Of a stretch of 64,000 nucleotides of DNA, positions 25,097 through 34,944 are shown piece by piece; the first letter of the stretch is position 1; each line of letters opens with the position of its first letter. This DNA comes from Arcticibacter eurypsychrophilus. GTDB lineage: Bacteria; Bacteroidota; Bacteroidia; Sphingobacteriales; Sphingobacteriaceae. The position numbers and the translations under genes were made by a program. The notes beneath the pieces were generated by a model. It saw nothing but the letters and a program-made list of their open reading frames with translations, had not been told where the DNA came from and did no database searches. The stretch spans positions 1 to 64,000 of the forward strand of contig NZ_MDFN01000022.1 of the NCBI RefSeq assembly GCF_001730525.1, read 5' to 3'.

Positions 25097-26215
25097 TTAC
25101 TTACTAAATTTCAGACAAACCGGAGCGTCAAGCGCTAACTTTTCTCCAGTAGCGGTTAGCAGTCCTGTTACTTTGTTCCTTTTGAACACAATGATTTCGT
25201 TGCTATTGTTATTGGCAACCAGTAAAAAGTTACCTTTTGGATCAATTATAAAGTTTCTTGGCCCTTTACCTAAAGTCGACTGATGTCCTTTCAACGTCAG
25301 CACTCCTGTTGATGGATTTATGGAGAATATTGCAATGTCGTTAGCATCACCTCTGTTTGAGCTATATAAGAATTTTCCATCAGGAGATACATGAATATCT
25401 GCAGCACCAGTTTGCCCTGTAAATCCGTCGGCAATCATAGAGATGGTTTGAATTTTTTCCATCTTCCCTTTATCAAAAGAGAACGCCAATACATTTCCTG
25501 TCATCTCCATGAGCGCATACACATATTTGCTATTGGGATGGAAATCCAGATGTCTTGGTCCATCACCAGGCTCTGCAGCTATATAGGGAGGGTCAGTTGC
25601 CTTTAGTGGCTCTGAAGCGCCGCTATGATCAACGGAATAAACGGAGATCTTGTCGGTGCCTAAATCGCTAACCAGGAGGAATTTCTGGTCAGGGGATAAG
25701 ATGGTAGAATGAACATGCGGACCTTCTTGTCTGGATTTATTTACACCACTTCCGGTATCCTGGATAGACTGAAGCATATCGCCTAATGACCCATCTGGTA
25801 AAACTGCATATACAACCAGGTTACCCTGACCATAGTTGCCCGCAAAAACGTACTTATTTGTAGCGTCTACTGAAATATAACACGTACCACCACCCTGAGC
25901 GGTTTTCTTATTAAGGAACTTTAGTTTTCCACTTAACTTATCGAAGGCAAATGAACTGATTGAACCTTCATTGTCTTCATTAGTGGAATAAATGAATTTT
26001 CCATTGGCACTAGGTGTGAGGTAAGAAGGATTTGATACACCGGTAGCTTTGTTCTTGTAGCTTAACTTGCCTGTTACGGAGTTAAAGGAGTATACATAAA
26101 TGCCTTCACTTTTGCCCTTAGTGGTATAAGTTCCCACTATCAGATTCAGGTTTTGGGCTGATGCTTGATGTATGGTGATTAGCGACATGATAATTAATAA
26201 AAAGGTCTTTCTCAT
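25097..26215 (-). CDS. Exported lactonase-family seven-bladed beta-propeller
   Basis: The 372-residue protein has a signal peptide (about 1-20, ending ASAQ) and a beta-propeller of the YbhE-type 6-phosphogluconolactonase family. Repeated blade motifs are visible, including VGTYTTKGKSEGIYVYSF, VSNPSYLTPSANGKFIYS, GPHVHSTILSPD, GPRHLDFHPNSKYVY and GPRNFIIDPKGNFLLVANN. The cytosolic E. coli enzyme hydrolyses 6-phosphogluconolactone; the signal peptide here argues against that substrate, and a sugar lactone in the periplasm is more likely. It is a single gene converging on the toxin-antitoxin operon. Confidence 0.88.
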   Translation of the reverse strand: MRKTFLLIIMSLITIHQASAQNLNLIVGTYTTKGKSEGIYVYSFNSVTGKLSYKNKATGVSNPSYLTPSANGKFIYSTNEDNEGSISSFAFDKLSGKLKFLNKKTAQGGGTCYISVDATNKYVFAGNYGQGNLVVYAVLPDGSLGDMLQSIQDTGSGVNKSRQEGPHVHSTILSPDQKFLLVSDLGTDKISVYSVDHSGASEPLKATDPPYIAAEPGDGPRHLDFHPNSKYVYALMEMTGNVLAFSFDKGKMEKIQTISMIADGFTGQTGAADIHVSPDGKFLYSSNRGDANDIAIFSINPSTGVLTLKGHQSTLGKGPRNFIIDPKGNFLLVANNNSNEIIVFKRNKVTGLLTATGEKLALDAPVCLKFSK

Positions 26216-26372
26216 TACAAGGTAATATATGATGGTTTAGGTATAAAGTTAACACATTAAGGGAATAATCAAATTTGTTTTGAAACTATTTAAGCTGATG
26301 AGTTTAACAGCTTCTGGTGGAAAAAGTTCTGGGGAATTGTGGTAAATCAAACGGAATATTCATAAACCCAAA

Positions 26373-26417
26373 AGCCCTCAAGATATCCAGCTTTCTAAGG
26401 CTTGTATCTTGAGGGCT
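26373..26417 (-). terminator. Terminator of the RluB-type gene
   Basis: AGCCCTCAAGATA at 26373-26385 pairs fully with TATCTTGAGGGCT at 26405-26417. On the minus strand the stem is followed by TTTTGGGTTT, a modest U tract, 28 bases after the stop codon. Confidence 0.75.
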
Positions 26418-26444
26418 GTACATAGATTTCGACTATGCTTTTTA

Positions 26445-28397
26445 TTATTTTATTAGATGTTTCAGTTGGATGATCTCTTTTTCGTCAAGGTATCTCCATC
26501 TTCCACGAGGTAAGTCTTTTTTAGTCAGGTTGGCATAAACCACTCTGTCAAGTTTAACTACTTCGTATCCAAGGTGTTCGAATAAACGACGTACTATTCT
26601 ATTTTTTCCACTATGGATTTGAATTCCGATTTCTTTTTTACTTCCACCGGCAACGTAGCTGATTTCATCAGGTTTCATCATACCATCTTCAAGTTCAATA
26701 CCATACGCAATCTTATTCATATCGCCCTGGCTAAGACTCTTATCCAGTTCTACATGGTAAATTTTGGTAATGTTATGACGGGGATGAGACAGCTTATCGG
26801 TAAGATCGCCATCATTAGTCAGCAGGATTAAACCTGTTGTGTTCCTGTCCAATCTGCCAATAGGATAGATCCGCTCTTTAGAAGCTTTGTCTACAAGCTG
26901 CATGATCGTTTTGCGTTCCTGAGGATCGTCAGTAGTGGTGAGATAATCTTTAGGCTTATTTAAAAGCACATAAGTCATTTTCTCACGTTTCAATGTTTCG
27001 CCATTGTAACGGATCACGTCCGTCATTGGATTGATTTTGAAACCTAGCTCATTGACCGCTTCACCATTCACGGTAATTACACCTGCTTCAATTAATTCAT
27101 CCGCTTTTCTGCGGGAACAAATCCCGGCATTAGCAATATATCTGTTCAGTCTGATAGTTGCATCTGCAGGTTGAGAAGGAGAATAGGGTTTTTTCCTTGC
27201 ACGAAGGTTTGATCCTTCGATCTTTTCTTCAGAAGTCCATTTTCTGTTCTCTCCGTTTTCTGTTTTGCGTTCCGTAGATCTTCCGTCATCAGCAGGCCTT
27301 CTGTCGTATGAACGGTCGCTTTGTGTTACGCTACCTGGAGTACGTGGTTTTCTATCTTCACCGTAAGGTTTTCTGTCCGCACTGTACGGTTTTCTTTCTC
27401 TCTTATCATCACCAAAAGCCTTCCTGTCATCACCAAATGGTTTTCTGTCCGAATTGAAAGGTTTTCTGTCCGAATTGAAAGGTTTTCTGTCAGAATTGAA
27501 AGGTTTTCTGTCAGAACTGAAAGGTTTCTTTTCGTAAGGGCGGTCGCCTTGTGGACGGCTACCTGAAGTTCTGTCTTCACCGAAAGGTTTTCTGTCAGAA
27601 CTGAAAGGTTTTCTTTCGTATGGGCGGTCGCCTTGTGGACGGCTGCCTGATGTTCTATCATCACCGGAAGGTTTTCTGTCAAAACTGAAGGGCTTTCTAT
27701 CCGAATTGAACGATTTTTTTTCGTAAGGACGATCGCCTTGTGGACGGCTACCTGAAGTTCTGTCTTCGCCAAATGGTTTTCTATCGGAGCTGAATGGTTT
27801 CTTTTCGTATGGGCGGTCGCTTTGAGGGCGGCTACCTGAAGTTCTGTCTTCACCGTAAGGTTTCCTATCGGAGCTGAATGGTTTTCTTTCGTATGGGCGA
27901 TCACTTTGAGGCCTGCTGCCAGTAGTACGTGGTCCTCTGTCTTCGCCTAATGGTCTTCTTTCTCTTTTGTCATCGCCAAAAGTCTTTCTGTCCTCACCGT
28001 AAGGTTTTCTGTCCGAATTGAAAGGTTTCCTTTCGTATGGACGGTCGCTTTGTGGGCGGCTTCCTGAAGAAGTACTTCTTCTGTCAGAACTGAATGATCT
28101 TTTGTCTGAGGAGCGTTCTCCTCCGGCTTTAAAGTCACGGCTTCTTTCTCTGGAATCTGTTGATCTGTTTGCGAAAGGGGGACGGTCATCCGTTCTTTTA
28201 CGATCACCTCTTTCATCAGACGCTGGGCGATCTGATCTTCCCGGACGATCACTTGTTGGTCTTTTACGATCTCCGTCAAACTTTCTTCTTCTTTCTGTGT
28301 TTGTCTTGTCCGGACGTTCTGTTTTTGATGTTTTATCAAAACGATTGGTATTGAAGGACTTGTCGTCGCGACTTTTCCGATTATTATTTTCTGGCAT
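26445..28397 (-). CDS. RluB/RsuA-family pseudouridine synthase with long repeat-rich N-terminus
   Basis: The C-terminal part is a complete rRNA pseudouridine synthase: S4 RNA-binding domain from about 412 (IRLNRYIANAGICSRRKADELI), then the catalytic domain with GRLDRNTTGLILLTNDG at about 512 containing the catalytic Asp, and a final RIVRRLFEHLGYEVVKLDR block. The target is probably 23S rRNA, by family. The first 385 residues are an extension of Arg, Asp, Ser, Pro and Lys with many repeats of SGSRPQGDRPYEKKPFSSDR-like units. Such disordered, positively charged extensions occur in Bacteroidota RluB-like proteins and may aid RNA binding. A TAACTTTG box lies about 32 bases upstream. Confidence 0.93.
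   Translation of the reverse strand: MPENNNRKSRDDKSFNTNRFDKTSKTERPDKTNTERRRKFDGDRKRPTSDRPGRSDRPASDERGDRKRTDDRPPFANRSTDSRERSRDFKAGGERSSDKRSFSSDRRSTSSGSRPQSDRPYERKPFNSDRKPYGEDRKTFGDDKRERRPLGEDRGPRTTGSRPQSDRPYERKPFSSDRKPYGEDRTSGSRPQSDRPYEKKPFSSDRKPFGEDRTSGSRPQGDRPYEKKSFNSDRKPFSFDRKPSGDDRTSGSRPQGDRPYERKPFSSDRKPFGEDRTSGSRPQGDRPYEKKPFSSDRKPFNSDRKPFNSDRKPFNSDRKPFGDDRKAFGDDKRERKPYSADRKPYGEDRKPRTPGSVTQSDRSYDRRPADDGRSTERKTENGENRKWTSEEKIEGSNLRARKKPYSPSQPADATIRLNRYIANAGICSRRKADELIEAGVITVNGEAVNELGFKINPMTDVIRYNGETLKREKMTYVLLNKPKDYLTTTDDPQERKTIMQLVDKASKERIYPIGRLDRNTTGLILLTNDGDLTDKLSHPRHNITKIYHVELDKSLSQGDMNKIAYGIELEDGMMKPDEISYVAGGSKKEIGIQIHSGKNRIVRRLFEHLGYEVVKLDRVVYANLTKKDLPRGRWRYLDEKEIIQLKHLIK
27330..28080 (-). 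repeat. Coding tandem repeats in the RluB-type gene
   Basis: At least six imperfect units of about 80-90 bases encode variants of SRPQGDRPYEKKPFSSDRKPFGEDRT, with shorter 21-24 base units (DRKPFNS) repeated around 27440-27520. The nucleotide similarity is high, with many identical stretches, so length variation between strains by slippage or recombination is likely. Confidence 0.8.
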
Positions 28398-28428
28398 ACT
28401 ATACTGCTAACCTATTTTAAATGGGGGG

Positions 28429-28436
28429 CAAAGTTA
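28429..28436 (-). promoter_or_regulatory. Candidate -7 box for the RluB-type gene
   Basis: TAACTTTG on the minus strand matches TAnnTTTG, about 31 bases before the start codon. The -33 position falls inside the long palindrome at 28443-28483. Confidence 0.5.
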
Positions 28437-28442
28437 GTTAAA

Positions 28443-28483
28443 ATAAATAATTAAAGCCGTAACGTACGGATTTAATTATTTAT
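28443..28483. repeat. Long palindrome in a divergent promoter region
   Basis: ATAAATAATTAAA at 28443-28455 pairs with TTTAATTATTTAT at 28471-28483; inside, CCGT and ACGG pair around AACGT, with one mismatch between the two parts. It lies between the divergent RluB-type and lytic transglycosylase genes and overlaps the upstream part of the RluB promoter. It may be an operator or a transcribed hairpin. Confidence 0.55.
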
Positions 28484-28544
28484 ACAGAATTGCTCAGAAA
28501 GCAGGCAATAAAGGCCTGATTTTTAGGCAGTAGTGTATAAGTGC

Positions 28545-28575
28545 TTGGTTATTAGATATATATTGTATATCTTTG
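28545..28575 (+). promoter_or_regulatory. Promoter of the lytic transglycosylase gene
   Basis: TTG at 28545-28547 is followed after 20 bases by TATCTTTG at 28568-28575, matching both Bacteroidota promoter elements at the expected spacing, 33 bases before the start codon. Confidence 0.6.
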
Positions 28576-28608
28576 TAATCTTTTTTATTTAAACATAGTA
28601 AGGAACGC

Positions 28609-29445
28609 ATGATTAAGAAACATTTGATGGCGTGTTTTGCAGTTGTTATGATTATGATTTTAGCAAAAATCGGGGTCAGCAGAACTTCAGTAACATACGT
28701 TAATTCGTTTCCACAAAAAGTGGATGTCCCTTCTCCCCAAGAGGAAAAAGATTCATCTCCATCCTACTCTTATGAGTTTGCAAGTGAAGTGATACCAGTT
28801 GAACGTTTAAAGGTATCCAGGAGAATGAAGCGTTATTTGAAAGCCAGTAGTTATGAGCATATTCAAACAGATCGGTTACATCATAAGGCAGCCCGTTGGT
28901 TTCCTATTATAGAGCCGATTTTAAAAAGGTATGGCATTCCGGAGGATTTCAAATATTTGCCATTAGTTGAAAGTGGCTTAAAGGGTGGAACTTCTGTTAA
29001 AGGTGCTGCTGGATATTGGCAGTTTATGCCTGGAACAGCACGGAGTTATGGACTGGTTGTTAATGGCGATCAGGATGAAAGACATAACATGAAAAGATCC
29101 ACTGTTGCTGCGTGCAGGTATTTAAAAGACCTGTATAAGGAATTCAACAATTGGACGTTGGTTGCAGCAGCTTATAATTTAGGAGAAAATAGCTTACGGA
29201 GGCAAATACATGCTCAAGGGCACAAGAATTATTTTAAGCTGAAGCTGAATAAGGAAACTGCTTCTTATGTATATAAATTAGTATCCATGAAAGAAGTGAT
29301 TGAAAATCCGATCAAGTATGGATTTGCAAGTCGGAACAAAAACCTGCTTGCCAAGGAAACAAGGCCTGCACCGGTATATATTAATCCGGTTATAGAGCAA
29401 AATGCAATTACGGCATTGAATCTGCTGCAAAAGCAGGAGTTATAG
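28609..29445 (+). CDS. Lytic transglycosylase (SLT/MltD-like, GH23)
   Basis: Lytic transglycosylases cut peptidoglycan between MurNAc and GlcNAc, forming 1,6-anhydro ends. The 278-residue protein has an N-terminal hydrophobic segment (about 8-25) that exports or anchors it and an SLT domain from about 95. The catalytic Glu lies in YLPLVESGL (about 122), followed by GAAGYWQFMPGTARSYGL, DERHNMKRSTVAACRYLKDL and the AAAYNLGENSLRR motif. No LysM repeats follow, unlike the longer MltD proteins. It is a single gene upstream of uvrA. Confidence 0.92.
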   Translation: MIKKHLMACFAVVMIMILAKIGVSRTSVTYVNSFPQKVDVPSPQEEKDSSPSYSYEFASEVIPVERLKVSRRMKRYLKASSYEHIQTDRLHHKAARWFPIIEPILKRYGIPEDFKYLPLVESGLKGGTSVKGAAGYWQFMPGTARSYGLVVNGDQDERHNMKRSTVAACRYLKDLYKEFNNWTLVAAAYNLGENSLRRQIHAQGHKNYFKLKLNKETASYVYKLVSMKEVIENPIKYGFASRNKNLLAKETRPAPVYINPVIEQNAITALNLLQKQEL

Positions 29446-29459
29446 ATTTATTTTATTTG

Positions 29460-29503
29460 AAGACCGACATGCGAAATCTGGGGAGAGATTGGCCTGAGGT
29501 CTT
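29460..29503 (+). other. Hairpin between the transglycosylase gene and uvrA
   Basis: AAGACC at 29460 pairs with GGTCTT at 29498, and inside AATCT pairs with AGATT around a GGGGAG loop. There is no long T run, so a terminator is possible but weak. Confidence 0.3.
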
Positions 29504-29590
29504 TAAGTAAACTGTAAAATTCCAAATCCAAGGCTTTATTTAAATTCTATTAACCGATCTTTACACTTTAATTTCAAGAGGTATTAATTA

Positions 29591-32434
29591 ATGGATAAAA
29601 GCACACCTGATCTTGGCGAGCAAAGCGAAGTAGAGGTTTACGGAGCCAGGGTTCATAATTTAAAAAATATAGACGTTTCTTTTCCACGCAATCAGTTGGT
29701 AGTAATAACCGGATTAAGTGGCAGTGGTAAGTCCTCTTTGGCCTTTGATACCATATATGCAGAAGGTCAGAGACGCTATATGGAAACCTTCAGTGCCTAT
29801 TCCCGGCAGTTTCTGGGAGGCATGGAGCGACCTGATGTGGATAAAATTTCCGGATTAAGTCCGGTTATCGCAATCGAGCAGAAGACCACATCTAAAAATC
29901 CACGTTCTACAGTGGGTACTATTACTGAAATTTATGACTTTATGCGACTGCTTTTTGCCAGGGCAGGTGAAGCTTATTCTCATGTTTCGGGCAAAAAAAT
30001 GGAGCGTATGTCCGAAGGGCAGATGCTCCAAAGTGTTTTGCAGCAGTTTGACGGTAAAGCTATTGCAGTGCTGGCTCCTGTTGTAAAAGGCCGAAAGGGT
30101 CATTACAGAGAGCTCTTTGAGCAGATTCGCAAACAAGGGTATTTAAAGGTAAGGGTTGACGGCAAGATTGTTGATCTTACGCCTAAGATGCAGCTTGACC
30201 GCTATAAGATCCATGATATTGAAATGGTTATCGATCGGTTATATGTATCGCAAAATGATAGTAAGCGATTAAATACTTCCATCCAGTCCGCATTAAAAAC
30301 ATCCAAAGGGATTATAAAGATTGCGGATGAGGAGCAGAACGAATTCTTTTTCAGTAAATTCCTAATGGATCCTGAATCAGGGATTTCTTATGATGAACCA
30401 CAGCCTAACACGTTCTCGTTCAACTCGCCGTATGGTGCATGTGAACGATGTGATGGGTTGGGTACCATATTTGAAATTGATGAATCGTCAATTGTTCCTG
30501 ATCCGAAGTTGAGCATCATGAAAGGCGGACTAGCACCTTTAGGCGAATACAGGGAAACCTGGATGTTTCAGATGTTGAAAGCACTAGCAAAGAAGAAGGA
30601 TTTTTCTTTATCAGATCCAATAGAAAAACTTCCACGAGAGATTTTGGAAATGGTATTAAACGGATCGGATGAAATGATAACCGTTCCGGTAGCCTATAAT
30701 AAGTGGAACGTTCAAAATTATCAGGTTACTTTTGATGGAATCATCAAAATGCTGGAAGAACAGGCAGATAAGGGTGTAGATGATTCGTCAAAGGATCTGG
30801 AAAACTTCCGTGTACTCAGGACCTGCCCGGTATGTCATGGTGCCCGATTAAAGAAGGAGTCTTTGAATTTTCGGATCAGTGATAAAAATATCTATGAGCT
30901 CTCTTCCATGAGTATCGTCAAGCTGGGGAATTGGTTTGAGGATATAGAATCGAAGCTTAGTGAGCGTCAGAACATTATCGGGAAAGAGATATTAAAGGAG
31001 ATTCGTTCCCGCATTGGTTTTCTGCTGGACGTAGGTTTGAATTACTTAACCTTAAACCGGACCGCAAAAACGTTGTCGGGGGGAGAGGCACAACGCATTC
31101 GTTTGGCTACCCAAATTGGGTCGCAACTCGTCAATGTATTATATATTTTGGATGAGCCAAGTATAGGTCTCCATCAACGGGATAATGCACGCCTTATATC
31201 TGCATTAAAGAACCTGCGTGATATTGGCAACTCGGTGTTGGTTGTTGAGCATGATAAAGATATGATTCTGGAAGCTGACCATGTAATTGATATGGGGCCG
31301 GCAGCAGGTGTGAGAGGAGGCGAAGTGGTTGCTCAGGGTACACCAGCAGAGGTGCGAAATGCGAAAACGCTTACTAACGCCTATCTGAGTGGTGAAAAAT
31401 CAATTGCTATTCCTTCGCAGAGACGTAAAGGAAATGGGCAGGAGTTGATCCTTAAAAATGCGACAGGTAATAATTTGAAGAATGTAACCGTCAGGTTTCC
31501 ATTAGGTAAGCTGATTTGTGTTACCGGTGTTTCAGGCAGTGGTAAATCAAGCCTAATAGGTGAAACTTTATATCCTATTCTGAATCATCACTTTTTCAGA
31601 GCAAAGAAAATTCCTATGCCTTATAAGGCAATCGTGGGACTTGAACATATTGATAAAGTTATTGAGATTGATCAAAGTCCTATAGGGCGTACACCACGTT
31701 CCAATCCATCTACCTATACAGGTGTGTTTTCTGATATCCGTAATCTGTATGTGGGTTTACCGGAAGCAAAAATCCGTGGATATAAACCCGGCCGCTTTTC
31801 TTTTAATGTAAAGGGCGGACGGTGCGAAACTTGTCAGGGTGCAGGCATGAAGGTTATTGAGATGAATTTCTTACCTGACGTACACGTACCATGCGAAGAA
31901 TGCAATGGAAGACGATACAATAGGGAAACCCTTGAAGTGCGTTATAAAGGTAAGTCAATCAGTGATGTACTGGATATGAGCATTGAAGAGGCGGTTGATT
32001 TCTTTGAACTTATTCCTTCTATTCACCGAAAGATTAAAACACTTTTTGATGTAGGTCTCGGGTATATCAAACTGGGACAATCATCTACAACCTTATCAGG
32101 AGGGGAAGCGCAGCGGGTGAAGCTGGCAACGGAACTTTCTAAAAAAGATACAGGACAAACATTCTATATTCTGGATGAGCCAACAACGGGACTTCATTTT
32201 GAAGATATCAATGTACTTCTGGGCGTGTTGAACAAACTGGTCGATCATGGAAATACTATTCTGGTGATTGAGCATAACCTGGACGTGGTAAAGGTATCAG
32301 ACTGGGTAATAGATCTTGGTCCGGAAGGAGGAGATGCAGGAGGAGTGGTTTTATTTGAAGGAACGCCGGATGATCTTGTAAAGGTCAAAAAGAGCTTTAC
32401 CGGACAATTTTTAAAGATAGAAATGGGAAGATAA
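29591..32434 (+). CDS. uvrA: Excinuclease ABC subunit UvrA
   Basis: UvrA recognises DNA damage with UvrB in nucleotide excision repair. The 947-residue protein has two ABC ATPase halves: Walker A GLSGSGKSS at 41-49 and GVSGSGKSS near 646, with signatures LSGGEAQRIRLA (about 495) and LSGGEAQRVKLA (about 835). The second zinc module is complete (CETC near 744 and CEEC about 20 residues on). In the first zinc region I see CERC, but not the preceding CxxC pair found in E. coli UvrA; CPVC follows much later. Bacteroidota can carry several UvrA paralogs, so this may be one of them. It is followed after 10 bases by the nnrE/nnrD gene. Confidence 0.95.
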   Translation: MDKSTPDLGEQSEVEVYGARVHNLKNIDVSFPRNQLVVITGLSGSGKSSLAFDTIYAEGQRRYMETFSAYSRQFLGGMERPDVDKISGLSPVIAIEQKTTSKNPRSTVGTITEIYDFMRLLFARAGEAYSHVSGKKMERMSEGQMLQSVLQQFDGKAIAVLAPVVKGRKGHYRELFEQIRKQGYLKVRVDGKIVDLTPKMQLDRYKIHDIEMVIDRLYVSQNDSKRLNTSIQSALKTSKGIIKIADEEQNEFFFSKFLMDPESGISYDEPQPNTFSFNSPYGACERCDGLGTIFEIDESSIVPDPKLSIMKGGLAPLGEYRETWMFQMLKALAKKKDFSLSDPIEKLPREILEMVLNGSDEMITVPVAYNKWNVQNYQVTFDGIIKMLEEQADKGVDDSSKDLENFRVLRTCPVCHGARLKKESLNFRISDKNIYELSSMSIVKLGNWFEDIESKLSERQNIIGKEILKEIRSRIGFLLDVGLNYLTLNRTAKTLSGGEAQRIRLATQIGSQLVNVLYILDEPSIGLHQRDNARLISALKNLRDIGNSVLVVEHDKDMILEADHVIDMGPAAGVRGGEVVAQGTPAEVRNAKTLTNAYLSGEKSIAIPSQRRKGNGQELILKNATGNNLKNVTVRFPLGKLICVTGVSGSGKSSLIGETLYPILNHHFFRAKKIPMPYKAIVGLEHIDKVIEIDQSPIGRTPRSNPSTYTGVFSDIRNLYVGLPEAKIRGYKPGRFSFNVKGGRCETCQGAGMKVIEMNFLPDVHVPCEECNGRRYNRETLEVRYKGKSISDVLDMSIEEAVDFFELIPSIHRKIKTLFDVGLGYIKLGQSSTTLSGGEAQRVKLATELSKKDTGQTFYILDEPTTGLHFEDINVLLGVLNKLVDHGNTILVIEHNLDVVKVSDWVIDLGPEGGDAGGVVLFEGTPDDLVKVKKSFTGQFLKIEMGR

Positions 32435-32444
32435 ATATTGAGCT

Positions 32445-33938
32445 ATGGAAAATATTTTAAGTGCTGCCCAAATGCGAGACACAGATGCTCATACCTGTGC
32501 TACATTTAAATTATCCTCATTGCAATTAATGGAGCAAGCTTCACAGTCTTTTGTAAAGGCTTTCTCCAGAGAGTATCCGGAACGTTATCTTAAAATAGCG
32601 GTTTATTGTGGTACCGGAAATAATGGTGGGGATGGACTGGCGATTGCCCGGTTGTTATACCAGGAAGGATACAGCCACTTAAATGTTAAAATAGCCCGTT
32701 TTTCTGATAGAAGCAGTGCTGATTTCGACGCTAATCTCATTGATATAGAATCTACTCCTATTCCTGTTGCTGAATTAGTGCATGCCGATGAATTGGATAA
32801 GGAAGAGGCGGAACTCATTATAGATGCCCTGATAGGTTCGGGCCTGAATAAGCCACTAGAGGGTGAGTTCAGGATGTTGGTGGAAAAGATCAATGTGCTT
32901 AACAAGGTAGTTGTTGCTGTAGATATCCCTACCGGTTTTAAATCAGAGGGCGCTATGAAATTGTCAGATACGGTACTGGTTGCAGACCTGGTTATTTCTT
33001 TTCAGCGGGCAAAAGTGAATTTCTTTTTGCCTGAATCTGCAGGTTTTATCAAAGAGATTAAAGTAGTGGATATTGGATTGAATGAGCATTATATTCAGTC
33101 ACTGACAACACCTTATTACCTGATTACTCAAAAAGATATTGCATCTCGTTTAAAAAAACGAGCTAATTTTACTCATAAGGGAACCTATGGACATGCGCTA
33201 ATCATTGCAGGCGCGCCTGAAACTATGGGTGCTGCACTTTTGAGTGCTGAAGCCTGTATGTGTACCGGAGCTGGTTTAACAACGGCCTGTGTGCCGGAAG
33301 AGGGTTTAACTGCTTTAAATACCAGGGTGCCCGAGGTTATGGCTATTCTGAATAAAAATGTCAATGGAGATTTGAAATGGAATACCTACCAGGCTGTAGG
33401 TATTGGCCCGGGCATAGGTTCTTCCCCTGAAAGTTTGGCCTTACTTACAAAAACGTTAAAAGAGTACAATAAACCCGTAGTAATTGATGCTGATGCGCTA
33501 AATTTAATTGCACAGAATAACGACTTGATGCAAATCATTCCGGAAGGATCTGTTTTAACCCCTCATGTGAAAGAATTTGACCGGTTGTTTGGGAAGCATG
33601 AGAGTTGGTGGGACAGGGTTGTCACAGGAATAGACCGTGCGGTAACTCTGGGTTGCACCATACTGCTTAAAAATCAGTATACAATGATTTTTACAAGAGA
33701 TGGGAAGTGTTTATTCAACCCTACAGGTAGTCCGGCAATGGCCAGTGGAGGGATGGGTGATGTTTTAACAGGGATGATCACCTCCTTTATCTCCCAAGGT
33801 TATAGTATAGAAGACGCCGTTATTTTAGGTGTTTATATTCACGGGGCAGCTGGCGAAGAAGGCAATGATTATGTTGTTCCTGCCTCTAGTCTGATTAAAA
33901 GGCTGCCAGCCACTATTGCAGCGAATTATACTACCTGA
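32445..33938 (+). CDS. Bifunctional NAD(P)H-hydrate epimerase/dehydratase (NnrE-NnrD)
   Basis: The enzyme repairs hydrated NADH and NADPH. The 497-residue protein has an N-terminal YjeF-N epimerase domain (about 1-215; [45 protein letters not shown]) and a C-terminal ADP/ATP-dependent dehydratase domain (about 225-497; [41 protein letters not shown], and [12 protein letters not shown] with the catalytic Asp). Both domains are complete. It follows uvrA within the same transcription unit and its end overlaps the convergent lipA gene by 13 bases. Confidence 0.95.
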   Translation: MENILSAAQMRDTDAHTCATFKLSSLQLMEQASQSFVKAFSREYPERYLKIAVYCGTGNNGGDGLAIARLLYQEGYSHLNVKIARFSDRSSADFDANLIDIESTPIPVAELVHADELDKEEAELIIDALIGSGLNKPLEGEFRMLVEKINVLNKVVVAVDIPTGFKSEGAMKLSDTVLVADLVISFQRAKVNFFLPESAGFIKEIKVVDIGLNEHYIQSLTTPYYLITQKDIASRLKKRANFTHKGTYGHALIIAGAPETMGAALLSAEACMCTGAGLTTACVPEEGLTALNTRVPEVMAILNKNVNGDLKWNTYQAVGIGPGIGSSPESLALLTKTLKEYNKPVVIDADALNLIAQNNDLMQIIPEGSVLTPHVKEFDRLFGKHESWWDRVVTGIDRAVTLGCTILLKNQYTMIFTRDGKCLFNPTGSPAMASGGMGDVLTGMITSFISQGYSIEDAVILGVYIHGAAGEEGNDYVVPASSLIKRLPATIAANYTT

Positions 33939-34810
33939 TCAAATAAGTGTTTTTCAGCGTGATAAGATGAACGGACCAGTGGACCACTTTCTACATACTT
34001 GAATCCCATTTGCTGTCCTATTTCTTTATATTTAGCAAACTGATCCGGGTGGATCCAGTCCATTACAGGGTGATGATTTTTTGAAGGCTGAAGATACTGA
34101 CCTATTGTTAGCACATGAACGCCTGTATTTGCAAGATCCTGCATGGTTTCAATGACATCAGGTTCTGTTTCACCTAAACCTAACATGATACCAGACTTGG
34201 TACGTAATCCAAATTCAGAAATCCGGTGCAATGCTTCCATACTTCTATCGTATTTGGCTTGAACACGAACCTGTTTGGTTAATCTTCTAACGGTTTCTAT
34301 GTTATGAGAGATCATTTCCGGGCGTTCTTCGCATACGCGATACAGGTTATCCCAAATTCCTCTGAAGTCTGGAATCAAAGTTTCCATAGTAGTGGCGGGA
34401 CTTTCTCTTCTTACAGCACGTATGGTTTCAGCCCAAATGATTGAGCCTCCATCTTTGAGATCGTCACGATCTACAGAAGTAATAACGGCATGTTTGACGC
34501 TCATTAATTTGATAGAATTGGCAACCCTATTGGGTTCATCCAAATCTACAGCAAGAGGTCTTCCTGTGGACACAGCGCAAAATGAGCATGAGCGGGTACA
34601 AATATTACCAAGAATCATAAAGGTAGCGGTACCGGCACCCCAGCATTCACCCATATTGGGACAATTGCCACTTTCGCAAATCGTATGAAGTTTGTGGGTA
34701 TCGACTAATCCTCTTACACTTGCGTATTCTTTTCCGACGGGTAGTTTAACCCGTAGCCAGTTTGGTCTCCTCTGAGATTGGTTGGCAGGTATTACCAGCA
34801 ATTCGATCAT
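33926..34810 (-). CDS. lipA: Lipoyl synthase LipA
   Basis: LipA inserts two sulfur atoms into octanoyl-protein to make lipoyl groups on 2-oxoacid dehydrogenases and the glycine cleavage H protein. The 294-residue radical SAM enzyme has the auxiliary cluster motif [12 protein letters not shown] (about 46-57) and the radical [11 protein letters not shown] (about 72-79), with the final Ser-containing segment [11 protein letters not shown]. The length is normal. A TACATTTG box is four bases from the ATG. The gene converges with the nnrE/nnrD gene. Confidence 0.96.
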   Translation of the reverse strand: MIELLVIPANQSQRRPNWLRVKLPVGKEYASVRGLVDTHKLHTICESGNCPNMGECWGAGTATFMILGNICTRSCSFCAVSTGRPLAVDLDEPNRVANSIKLMSVKHAVITSVDRDDLKDGGSIIWAETIRAVRRESPATTMETLIPDFRGIWDNLYRVCEERPEMISHNIETVRRLTKQVRVQAKYDRSMEALHRISEFGLRTKSGIMLGLGETEPDVIETMQDLANTGVHVLTIGQYLQPSKNHHPVMDWIHPDQFAKYKEIGQQMGFKYVESGPLVRSSYHAEKHLFDQVV

Positions 34811-34814
34811 ATCG

Positions 34815-34822
34815 CAAATGTA
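34815..34822 (-). promoter_or_regulatory. Candidate -7 box for lipA
   Basis: TACATTTG on the minus strand is followed by CGAT and the ATG of lipA, a layout shared with cysS and bshA. Confidence 0.4.
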
Positions 34823-34944
34823 AATAATTAGACCTTAGGTAATGGTCATACTTCAGTGCAATTTGACAATTGAGAGAGATTTGGAGTGTGATTTATGTAA
34901 AAATTTTATGATTTAATACGTTTCCCTGTTTGATTGCAGCGTAT

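Noticed and set aside
27321-27904. Long open frames on both strands inside the repeat-rich part of the RluB-type gene
   Set aside because: They are by-products of the repetitive codon pattern in the real frame and show repeated, low-complexity translation without a start context.
27330-28080. CRISPR-like appearance of regularly spaced repeats
   Set aside because: The repeats are in frame within an RluB-type coding sequence, the units and spacers are both repetitive, and there are no cas genes.
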